Part shown: positions 1 to 12,326 of the stretch, piece after piece | How the letters are laid out: every line of letters begins with the position of its first letter | How positions within the stretch are numbered: position 1 is the first letter of the stretch | Assembly: GCA_964035545.1 (NCBI GenBank) | Contig: OZ037768.1 | Location: forward strand, 6,935,241 to 6,999,240 | Origin: Bugula neritina | Lineage: Eukaryota; Bryozoa; Gymnolaemata; Cheilostomatida; Bugulidae | Direction: 5' to 3' | Length of the DNA stretch: 64,000 bases | Notes under the pieces: generated by a model | What the model was told of the DNA's origin: nothing | The model's input: the letters and a program-made list of their open reading frames with translations, nothing else | Database searches by the model: none | Program-made: the position numbers and the translations under genes

Positions 1-61
1 TCTGTATAATCCAGCCTTCATTTTAATATCCTACCTACTAAGATGGCTCCTGTCAAAGTAT

Positions 62-1485
62 TTAAAATATACTGCCTTTCGGCATTACCTGAAGTTGATC
101 AATTTTCTCCAGTAAATGATCATTGCTTTTACCACGCCGTTTTGAGTCTTTAAGTCGCCTTTCCAAATTGTCAACCTATATAAATGACAAAACACATTTA
201 TTAAATAACTTCAAATATTTAGTATAGTTTTGCATAAACATTTGACTGCAACTCTAGTGTATAATGTATTTTGACATCACATTTTATATTTTTCATTCTA
301 TTTAAAATCAAAAGATGGGATAACTTCAGCTTTATTTATTCCGTCAAAAACCTTAAAATTTAAACAATTACATCAATTTTTATCAAACTAAAATTGAGCA
401 AAACTCACCCTTTTCTCTAATTTTAAACACTCTTCAATTAATTCTGCTTTGGACATAGATTGCAAATTTTCCACATGAATATCAGCATATGTGTGACTAA
501 AGTCATCCATGATGTAATTCTGTATATCTTCGCCCTGATTGTTGACTCCATTGGGTTTTGAATTAGGAACTGATGAACTAGGATTATGGCAATCGCGAGT
601 ACAACTGTTTTGTTTTGCCAATGACTGGACTGTGCTTAAAGTTGCATTTTGCTCCGTATTCAGATTACCTGCATTAACTTCATTCTGACAATCATTACTT
701 TTATGAGAATCTTGGTTGACAGTCACAACTACAGGAATACCATTTAGTTTACTGCAAATGTCCGGTTTAGTATCAGAAGTATCTTGATCTACATCTTTTG
801 CATTGGCAGGTTCAACCACACAGCTCATATTATCATTAAGATCGTTCTCATTTTTGCTCTGAGTCTGAGGTAATTCTAATGATTTGGTTTCATTCGTTTT
901 TCCGAGTTCGTCACGCTGATACTCACATTTCTCAGTATGAGGTTGAACCTCGCTAGTTTCTGAATTAAAGTTTGTACAGGACGCGCAATTGCATTCATCA
1001 TCAATACATTGAGATTGATAATTTATGCTAAGATCATTGTCATCATTAGCATTTTGAGTATGAGTATACCTACCCTCATCGGGCTGGGCTAGAGTTGACT
1101 GCGAACTTGAGCTTATAAGAGATTTACGATCATCCATCAAAAACTGGGTGGTGTTATATGGCGCAATAGGATGGCCTTCTGCTGATAAGCGTTCTCGTTT
1201 AGCAAAGGCTTTTTTACTTTCTCGATCATCTTTGACCCTCTTTTCATCCCAAGTCAGCTCGTTGTATGGTTTCCATTTGCGCTTTCGCTTTTGGTTACGC
1301 CTCTGCTTCCGGTTTACAGCACTTTCTCTTTTACAGGGTATCTCCTCGGCATTAGCCTCACTCGAATCACCACTTTTGGGACTTTGATTTTCGTCACCTT
1401 GAGTAGATTCACGTAGTCTAGAATTACAGTTTGATTTAATTTCATCCATTCTCTGATTTAGAATTTTTAATAAACTCTCCAACAC
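62..1485 (-). CDS. HEXIM: HEXIM-like P-TEFb inhibitor (7SK snRNP component)
   Basis: HEXIM proteins bind 7SK RNA through a basic region and then inhibit the CDK9/cyclin T kinase P-TEFb in the nucleus. Exon 1 (1485-409) starts at an ATG and ends AAAAGG before GTGAGT. Exon 2 starts at 175 after an ATATAG acceptor and is read in phase 0. The basic Lys/Arg segment (about residues 58-71) runs into a WKPYNELTWDEK stretch, followed at 109-119 by PYNTTQFLMDD, the family's P-TEFb-contact signature. The C-terminus (KAELIEECLKLEKR, then VDNLERRLKDSKRR) looks like the dimerising coiled coil. Exon 2 either ends at a TAA at 62, giving about 396 residues, or splices at CAG/GTAATG (89/88) to an exon outside the window. 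The Ser/Asn/Asp-rich linker between signature and coiled coil is about 225 residues, clearly longer than I recall for vertebrate HEXIM1. Identity is secure; the 3' end is not. Confidence 0.9.
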
Positions 1486-2311
1486 AAAAATAGCTCATAC
1501 TTTATATACGTGCTCACACAATAAAGCTTGAGCTCAAAATGATAATAGGCAGTGTTGCGAAGTTAATACATATTTGTGGATACCTACTTGCACTGTGAAC
1601 CTTCGCATAACAAATCTACGCGTTCTGTTAACGTTTAAAAAACAAATTATTATTCTCTATATTTTAATATGTTGATAACGCTTTAAAACTACAAAAAGTT
1701 GTTCTTTCAAATAAAGTCAAATCAATGCAAACACTTTTTTAAGAGTTTTAATGCGCATTAACAGATTTATTGTGCTTGTTAGAGACACCTAGCGGCAATT
1801 CTAACCTATTGCTTGATAAGATACATATTTGCTTAGACTGTTTATGCTGAGTAAGTAGGTTAGAGATGTCAAAATTAAAGAAAATATGTTTTCTAGGCTA
1901 AAATCTAATATTTTAATGCAAAATTTTATTAGATTTGTGCTTCTAAAGTTGCAAACACGCATGTTATTATTTTATTCAAGGGGAGGCAACTAACACTATT
2001 ATTGAAAAAAGTGCGGGTACAATACAGTCGTTATCTGGTAACAAAAACAAATGTTTGAAAACGGTATATCATGCGGTTATATTACAGTCTAGCATAATGT
2101 TTTCTTGTCGATAACAATTACACGTGTTTCTGTAACTTATTTTAGCTCCGTAACCAACGCGCATCACTACCATGCACTTACCACATTCCATGGTTATAAA
2201 AAATGAATAATAGAATATAATTAATATTGCTAATACTATTTAGGTTGTAGTCCGAAACCACCGTTCTGAAACACAATTTATTAACTAGCATTATGATTGC
2301 CAGCAGCAAAA
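1486..2311. other. Intergenic region upstream of HEXIM-like gene
   Basis: AT-rich sequence holding the presumed promoter and 5' UTR of the minus-strand HEXIM-like gene. I see no coding exon, no RNA gene and no recognisable element up to the start of the palindrome. Confidence 0.5.
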
Positions 2312-2806
2312 TAGTTATACTAATACTTATTATTCTAGTTATTATTTTGCTTATGAATTAAAATTTAAAATCAATAACATTAACTGATAAGTGAATAAAA
2401 TTTACATTAATATAAAATATTGTATTATAATTAATATAATTAATTTTGAGTAGTCATAGTGACGATAATAATCTCAATACTCAATTACAATAGTTATCAT
2501 AAGCATATGGAAAAGTTATAAAGGATAATCATAATGAAAAGTATTAGTAATACTAATACTAATAGTATTAGTATTACTAATACTTTTCATTATGATTATC
2601 CTTTATAACTTTTCTATATGCTTATGATAACTATTGTAATTGAGTATTGAGATTATTATCGTCACTATGACTACTCAAAATTAATTATATTAATTATAAT
2701 ACAATATTTTATATTAATGTAAATTTTATTCACTTATCAGTTATTGGTTTTAAATTTTAATTCATAAGCAAAATATTAACTAGAATAATAAGTATTAGTA
2801 TAACTA
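2312..2806. repeat. 495-bp near-perfect palindrome (foldback)
   Basis: Two arms of about 245 bp are reverse complements of each other around a centre near 2559, made of TAATACTAATACTAATAGTATTAGTATTA-type sequence with essentially no spacer. The outer ends are TAGTTATACTAATAC at 2312 and its complement ending at 2806. By eye the arms differ only by about three single-base changes and one 6-base indel (left arm near 2375). I see no target-site duplication and no coding capacity. It could be a foldback element or a locally generated inverted duplication. Confidence 0.9.
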
Positions 2807-2945
2807 GTATTACTAATAGTATTACTGTAATAGTAATAGTAATACTAAAACTAAAAGTAAATCTAATAGTAATACTAATTTAGTAAAAGTAATACTTATA
2901 GTTATACTAATAGTAATAGACTAATAGTAATACTAGTACTTCTAT
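2807..2945. repeat. Degenerate TAATAC/TAGTAA simple repeat
   Basis: Runs of TAATAGTAATACTA variants follow the right arm of the palindrome. They match its central repeat and the simple repeats near 16300, 21300 and 29000. From 2946 to 3612 I see only unremarkable AT-rich sequence, presumably the TXNDC5 promoter and 5' UTR. Confidence 0.7.
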
Positions 2946-3612
2946 TTAGCTTGATAAGGTTATTCTTAATTTCTTGGGCGTATGTTTATTGTAATGTATA
3001 TCACTGTGAAGTATGAGTAGAATGAAAGTCGGTAATGTTGTTTATTGTAAAGATGGAATTCTTGCTTAGCTAGAGTCTATAATTTGTGGCTTGGCTATGG
3101 GACCAGTTTGCTTCATTTCACAGGAATGTAGCTTCTCACTTTACACATAATCGTTGGAACTGCTGGCTTTTGAAAACTGGCAATTTTTCACCTGTCCCAA
3201 CTCCCAGGTAGAAATTGCCTGAAGTAAAGCTCTGTAAAACTTGCTTCGACCTTATGCCTTATTTATGTTACAGATAAAAGTGGACATTTTTAGAGTGGTG
3301 AATGTGCCATTTATTTTTAGCCCTGAAAATTTCACAAGGCTTTGCAAAAACTTTAGCGATAAATAAATTCATGCTTGTTCAACATTTTCTTATGTGCAAG
3401 TTTTGTTTAAATTTTGACCACTTTTTTGATATACAAGTTTTTATTTTCTGCAGTTCTCTGGTTTGTGCTACTAGTTTCCTGCTAAATTGGTTTGTGTAAG
3501 AAACACTATAGGTATATTCTTACAAAGTAAAGGCGTATTTCTACTGTATCATAGACCAGGAATAAAATGCTCATGTTTTTGCAGAAGTGTTGGCAATTAG
3601 TTGCTGTTGAAA

Positions 3613-6600
3613 ATGGGAAAATGTGAAAATATTCTCTGCAGTGCAATATTGTGTACATTCTTGTTTAACCCTGGACTATCAGCAAACTCTATCAAATCAT
3701 TTGGTGATTTACCAAAATATACGAAAGATTCTCTTGTTGAAGCTGTAACAGAGAAGGATGTATTTGTGATGTATTATGCACCTTGGTAAGTAATTCTTTA
3801 AATAAAATTTTTTAAAAGCTACCATGTTTTATTAGTGTAGTTCAGCTAGCTTTTTATGATTTGACGACTCTAATTTTAGGTGTGGCCATTGCAAAGCTTT
3901 TCAAGAGACTTGGTTCCAGATATTTCAGATTTACCAAAATCAAGGCATATTCATTGCAACGGTTGGTAGTCCCATATAGCCTTTATTGTGTCATTTATTG
4001 TTTTACTAAACATTTTCATTTTTGGTCATTGAGCACAAAGTGTTTCTTGATTCCTTATGTACAGACACACACTGTACTGGACTGGTCCATTTAATATGAA
4101 ATACAGAAAATAATGAAGTAAATTTAAGCAGTACTCTACAAGAACTGAAAGTAGATAGGAAATTTATGGGTAGCTGAGTGTCCAGTTGTGCTTCTAGCCT
4201 GACTAAGTTTTCTTAAATATATTCAGATAAATACTCTATAAAGACTAATTGTCTAAATAATGAACTCATAGTGATATGAAACATTTGAGCTTTTGTCAAA
4301 TAATTTACTGCAATGGATCTTATCCTGTGAGCCACTGTAACCAACATGATTCAATTTAATTATCAGAAACTATTGAATTAATGAACTCTGCTTCTATATC
4401 CTTCATATCCAATCTGTAATAAAGCAGTACACCAAAGACAAACTCATAAGAATGTTGGTTTTTGGCTGTTACATTAATGCCAAACTATGCTATAGGAGTG
4501 TTCTTCCATGAAATGAATATTTATAACATTTAATATCAATTTATGTTCTTCATAAAACTGTTGGGAAAACAAAACCTAGAATTATTTTGTGGTTTTATTT
4601 ATTTATTGACACATTGTATTGGTAGCCATAATTGAAACCGTATTAAATTAGCTCACTGCAGCATTGTTCCATAACCTACAAATAGCCACATAAATAGCTT
4701 AAAGTTTGTTTTTTTTTCAAGATTTATTTTGAGTTTTTGTACAAAATTTTTTTGAAGTACTAAGGAATGTACTACTGCTTACATATTAATTTTTAGAAGG
4801 AATTTCTTATAAAATGGTGTAACTTGTATGTCACAGCTAATTTCTGCAAATGTTTGAGCCTACTGAAAGATGTAATAACATGAGGGCACAACTCTTGAAT
4901 ATAGAAGTACAATACATTGGGAAAGGGTCTGATAACTTTATGCATGTGGCAAACAAAATTGCATTCTCATGGCCATTAATGCTGTGCAAGGATGTTTATG
5001 TTTGTATAAACGACCTATAATGGAAAATTATTTTGTTAGTTAATTTGAGCTCATTTAGAAGCTTTAGCACTGGAATTAAAAACTGCTCCTTGAATTTAGA
5101 GGTGTTGATGTTTGTATTGTTCACTTTGTTGATTTACTGGTTGTTAAGTTTATTTACAACTTTACTGTACTTTTTGAATTCAAGTCTGTCAATAGTAAAC
5201 CATTTACATAGGTTATTGGCTCAATAATTATCAAAAGAAGATATTAATAATTCAATGAAATCACAATAAATTCAAAATCATCTGATATTTTTGGATTTAT
5301 TGCTTAGCTTTTATGACTGTAGGTTGACTGTACTGTGGAGACAGATTTGTGCTCTTCAGAAAACATAAGAGGCTATCCAACGTGAGCAATCCCTACTTGA
5401 AGTCAGAATTCTACATTCTATTTGCTTTTCAATCACTTAAAACTGCTGAATTTAATGAACTACATACTATTCGTGGATTACAATGGCAATAATATGTTAT
5501 TTATAATAGGCTGCTGTTATACCCTCAAGCTACTACATACAAAGGGATCAGATTTACTGGAGCCCGTACACTCCCTGCGTTGCATAATTTTATACACAAC
5601 AATATTGACAACCTTAACCACGGTTTTGAGGTATTAATTTTGCTAAATTTATATTATTTTCTGCTTTTCACAGGTTTTTCAAAGTTTTGTCTAAGCAGAC
5701 TTGTTGACATAAAAATCTCTTCAAGGCAAATCACATTTCATGTTGGTATTTTTACTAAGTCTATTGTTGTATTTGTGATGGTTGCAGGGAGAAACATCTC
5801 AGGCCAAGATGGAAAACAATGTCTTTGTGTTGACAGAAGAACATTTTCAAGAAGTTATCGATGAAGGAGATATATTTGTCTTGTTTTATGCTCCATGGTG
5901 TGAACATTGCAAAGCCTTGAAGCCGATTTGGGAAAGTTTAGGAACACTGCATAACACTCGGTCATCTTCCACCACTTCCATTGCTAAGGTATTGTTGGTG
6001 TTTACTTTGCTTGAGGGATTTATGCTGTGGGTCACATGCAACTGACCCAACTCTTACTTCTATTAGTGAACTTGAAACTTCAAAAGGTTTACTTAATAAT
6101 TATTGATATGAGATATTTCCATATTAGTTCAATCAAATAGGTAATATAATAGTTGTTGATATGAGGTGCTACCTCATTTATTTTCTATTCGGGTCGTGGT
6201 TTGCAGTGTTTTTAGCTCTCGGTTTTAGAGGTTTGTTAGACTATTTTTAAAACTAGTCCACACTAACCTTGGGACTGTAAAACTAATTCTTGCACCTGAT
6301 TTATTCTGTTTCAGGTCGATTGTGCCATGTACCAGACTGTGTGCTCTGATAACGAAATCACTGAATATCCTACAATGTTATATTTTAAGAAGGGGAAGCT
6401 ATTTAGGAAATATCAAGGCTCTCGGCAATTGGATGATTTTAATTCATTTCTAGAAGGAATATTGCTTCAAGATAATATGGACAGTGTAGTCGACATTGGG
6501 ATGGCTACAAAAATGACAAAAGAAAGGCTGGTAAATTGGGTTTTATTTAGGTGTACAATATTGGAAAAATTTCAATAGCCTAAGGTCTTTAAAAACTTTG

Positions 6601-9522
6601 GTTTAATGCGCTGGTTGAAATACTAGCGAGGACATAACTTTATTTCTTACATTTTCTATCTAGAACACAAGTTTTTCCATATTTCTCCATTATTGCACCT
6701 ACTACCTCTTAGGTGTACAATATAAAAAGTTTGATCAGTGATGATTTGCTTTCATTATCATATTATTTTTTATATTTTATTTAAATTATGCAATTATCTT
6801 ATTGTTTTCAAGTGTTCTTAATTTAACTGTTGAATTTTCTAGAAACCAGAGTTGGTCAAGACATTGACAACATCAAACTTTGAAAATGTTATGAAGAAAA
6901 GCTCTTTATTATTTGTAAAGTTTTATGCACCATGGTGAGTTGACTTACTTACAACTTAATTTAATTCATGACAAATATTAGCATATAATTTATGCAGCGA
7001 CTTTCATGACCAACTGCAATGCTGTAATCCTGAATGAACACTAAAAAGCAGGGTATAAAATGCTCCACTTTTGAAAATTTCCTTGATGTCTAAATATAAA
7101 ATGTAGTTAAAGACTTGTAGTGATGTATTGCAGTTCTATGGTAGGCTTACAATATACTACCTTCATCTGTCTGAGATATTTGGAGCAACTTTCCCCAAAT
7201 TGTAGCTTCTCACTTTTTTCAGACTGTTTTGGGACCAACTTGTTTCTTGCAATGTCTTGAGATTGCACTCAATACAGAACATGTTTCACATGTTCCCAAA
7301 ATGTTAGAAAAAGTAGGACCCTACATAGTTGTAGCTTACAGTCTGTATTTATTACAGGTTACATGCCTGTTTACATTACTAGTTTGAAGTTCCTCTATTG
7401 TCTGGTTTCCTATAATTAGTAGCAGCATGGTATGGAGGGAATAGTAGTGCCTATTCCCACTCATGCACAACTTTGGGGTAGATTTGCCAAAATTATTTAA
7501 ACTGCGACCATCCACAAACCTTCGCTGTTCCACTATGCCTCTGCAATAAATTTTATGTCATCTATTTGTAAAACCTGTAATATTCCAGAATTGCACTTGT
7601 CATCCCCTTTCCTTCAGTCTGTTGGGATTAGTCATCTTTCAAGCAACTGTATATTATGAATGTTCTTGTTAGCTTAAGTTATAAATAACCCCATACCAAG
7701 AGTAACTTCACTAAATTCTAATACTGGTTATTCATACTGGCTAAAATTTCAAGTTGCAGACCAAAAAATCTCACTTTAAATACATCATAAAAATTCAACA
7801 CTCATGCAAAACATACGTGAGTGGATCCGCTCTACTTTACAGTTGATATCTCAGAGAATCAACATTTATTATAGGTGTGGCCACTGCAAAACCCTTGCTC
7901 CAATCTGGACCAGCCTAGGCCATGAATATGCAGACCACGAAACTGTAGCCATTGCAAAAGTTGACTGTACCGAGAGTAGGGACACCTGCCAGTCTCAAAA
8001 TGTGAGTAATCAATTACAACATAATTTTTATAAACCCACATTATACTTGGGGCTTTACTTATGTTCACTCCTATTTTCACCAGGGTTGGGGTCAATTACA
8101 TGTAAATGTAATTAATTACAATTACAATTACATGAAGATTTGTCAATTACAATTACAATTATAATTACAGTTAAAAATAAATGTAATTAATTACAATTAC
8201 AATTACATGGCAATGTAATTAATTACAATTACAATTACTTTTGTTCTCGCAAGGAATAAATAGAAGTTACTTCTAGGGTCCAACTACCAGCGGCAATGGT
8301 GAACCTCTTTTGTTTTCTACAGTGATACTATTATGTCATTCCATACCAAATCAACCAACTTCCAAGGGGTCCCACATCTTTGTGTCTCAGATTTTGCTCA
8401 TATTTACACTAAATGGACCTACACATGTTCAGATTACCATTCGTGAATATTTCTGGCCTGACACAAAAATATTTTGAGAAATTACTACTTTGGTGAACAA
8501 AGGTTGGAAAATATTTTGAGGAAAATTTGTGATTTATACTTTTAGACCAATTTATATGTAATTCAAAATTTGATTAGGGGAGTATTTGAAATTTTTCAAA
8601 ATTTACAAAGATTTGTTCATATTCAATGACTTTGCATATATGCACACAAAGTATTCTGTAGTATGTGTTGCTACTAGTGCAAATTGATAGGTATTATCAA
8701 ATCACACAGCAAATTTTAAGGCTTGGTCTAGAAAATTGATCGAGATATAAACGTTTATAGATTAGTCTAAAAGTAGAAATCACAAATTTTTCTCAAAATG
8801 TTTCTCAACTTTTGTCCACAAAAGTAGTCAGTTCTCAAAAAAAATTTGTGTCAGGTCAGAAATACTGAAGAAGAGTACTTGAGACATGTGTAGGTCTATT
8901 TGGTGTAAACATGAACAAAATCTGAGACGAAAATGGACGCGGGCAATTCGGTGAGCTGGCATGGAATGACCCTACTATATTGACCTAACTATCTGAACTT
9001 GTTATTTAACAGCAGGCATTGTAGAAAAAAAAGGAGTTTTTTAAGATTTAAAAGTTTGAAGTAATTGACATGTAATTATAAAGTAATTGTAAAAATCAAT
9101 TACATTAGATATGTAATTAATTACAATTACAATTACATTTTTAAACCTCAATTACAAATTACATTCAGTTACTTGAAAAAATGTAATTAATTACAGCCAA
9201 TTACAATTACAAATTACAATTACCCCAACCCTGATTTTCACAAACCCATAACCTTATACTTTTACTGGATTTCGTTACCATCTCTATTTGCAGAAGGAAT
9301 GCAACTTTGATTTTGGTCATCCTGTGTTCAACCCATCGTCGGTTGATGAAAGCTAGAATTTTGCAAATTTGAACTAAGTTGCTTATTATTTTGTAGATTG
9401 AGGGGTATCCCACTTTAAAATTATATCAGCATGGTAAATATATCGCAGAATACAGGGGTGAAAGAACTTTACTTGCACTAAAGAAATTCATAAACGGTTA
9501 TCTAGGTAAAGATGAATTGTGA
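3613..9522 (+). CDS. TXNDC5: TXNDC5/ERp46-like protein disulfide isomerase, three thioredoxin domains
   Basis: An ER-lumen thiol oxidoreductase that forms disulfides in secretory proteins. Nine exons join in phase: 3613-3785, 3880-3961, 5323-5381, 5510-5630, 5788-5988, 6315-6530, 6843-6934, 7875-8001, 9397-9522. The product is 398 residues, against about 430 for vertebrate TXNDC5. Residues 1 to about 24 are a hydrophobic signal peptide. Three thioredoxin folds follow, with active sites APWCGHC (59-62), APWCEHC (183-186) and APWCGHC (316-319). Each is followed by a VDC strand and a YPT or YPTL cis-proline motif. The last four residues are KDEL, the ER retrieval signal. The middle site has Glu where the family usually has Gly. 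Introns repeatedly fall inside the APW/C codon, suggesting domain duplication with introns in place. Intron 2 (3962-5322) shows nothing notable; intron 8 contains a transposon. The gene converges on RPL30 with 137 bp between stop codons. Confidence 0.95.
8081..9233. mobile_element. Non-autonomous hAT-type DNA transposon in TXNDC5 intron 8
   Basis: The element starts CAGGGTTGGGGT and ends with its inverted copy ACCCCAACCCTG less one base, and is flanked by a perfect 8-bp direct repeat ATTTTCAC (8073-8080 and 9234-9241). Terminal sequences of this kind with 8-bp target duplications are the hallmark of hAT elements. Subterminal regions are packed with TAATTACAATTAC repeats on both sides. There is no transposase reading frame, so it would have to be moved in trans. 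A second foldback element occupies its middle. Confidence 0.88.
8335..8970. mobile_element. Foldback/MITE-like element nested in the hAT element
   Basis: The left end GTCATTCCATACC is matched by GGCATGGAATGAC at the right end. The inner sequences remain inverted repeats over roughly 230 bp per arm; for example TGTGATTTATACTTTTAGACC near 8530 pairs with GTCTAAAAGTAGAAATCACA near 8770. The arms are diverged. No clear target duplication is visible. It has no coding capacity and is not built from the TAATTAC repeats around it, so it looks like a separate insertion or captured sequence. Confidence 0.65.
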
Positions 9523-9659
9523 TTATACCAGTTTGAATGTAGAGCACTATCAGAAACTTCACACTTGCAAAATTTACAATCAATTTTAACTCAGCAGTTC
9601 AGGTTGTACAATACTTTATTTTCAAAATACAGCTGTACAGAGAATTTCAGGGTGTTTTA

Positions 9660-11157
<1,498 letters not shown>

Positions 11158-12326
11158 TATTGCAGTGCTTCAGGTCAAGTTTCTGGCAAGGTTCTTCTTG
11201 CATCAGCTGCACTTAGCTTGAATAACTAAAATTCAAATACAGGTAAGTTAAGTCAGCTTATATTCAACAATTATTCAAGAGATATCACTGATAAATCTGA
11301 ACAAAATGAATTTAGCTAATGGGACCACTACTATACTCGACGTACCTCCACCACGTTGATGTTAAAAAGGAAGCAATATGTCCCACAATGCATGAACGAA
11401 GACTGAACAATTTTATTTTAGTGATCCGAATTTTCGCTATGTATAACGATTGTAAAGACATCGTAAAATTTGACATTATTGTTCACAAGCCATCAAAGAG
11501 TTATCCTCCCATTTCATATATATACGTATGCAATGAACTCAATAATTATTAACTATTCCAGCTCAGTGTACGTATGACTCAAGTGATCTAGAAAGGGCCA
11601 TTGCTATATAGATAATATTATACTTAGAAAATCCGTTTGGTGTGTGATTCTAACATTCTAAAGTGATTTGTAATTTAAATCCTTATTTTATATGATTTTT
11701 ATAGAAACTAATTCAGCAACAGTTATTTGGCACACGTTGACAAATTAAATCAGAAAGTTTTAGTTTAAATTTGTTTTCTAAGCTCTATCACTCTCAACAT
11801 AATATACTATATAGTACTGTTGTGTATAAAAATTTGGCATTGTCAATATTGTATTAGAGTATTTGGGTTTGGAGTTATGAAAATTAAATTAAATGTGTTG
11901 AAACATGAGTAGATGCATTGGATTGAGACACTTATAAAATCGGCCAAATTATAGTACACAGTTGCAGAATTTGCAAGAGACGTTTATGTGTGCAACTTAA
12001 AAGGTTGTATTCCATAATATATCAGAATATATTATTAGTATAGAAACTAACATAATTTGTATGTCTTTGAGGTCAAGATATTTACATGTTGTAGTAAGAG
12101 TAATATTGTGAAACTTAAACAGTCTGCCATAATGGCAATATTTTGTAGATTTTATACAATACACAATATAGACTACAGGTGAAATTACATTTTCGCAAAG
12201 CATAAGAGTCTGGTAATTATTTATATATACATTAGTTAACAAGAACTTGTTGTGTCAATACCCACACTATGCTGCAAAACTGTGCTATACATTTGATACA
12301 ATAACCCACATCTACTTAAAACGACA
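11158..12326. other. Intergenic region, RPL30 promoter and LRWD1-like 3' flank
   Basis: AT-rich sequence between two minus-strand genes. It should hold the 3' UTR of the LRWD1-like gene on its right and the RPL30 promoter on its left. I see no exon, repeat or RNA gene in it. Confidence 0.5.
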
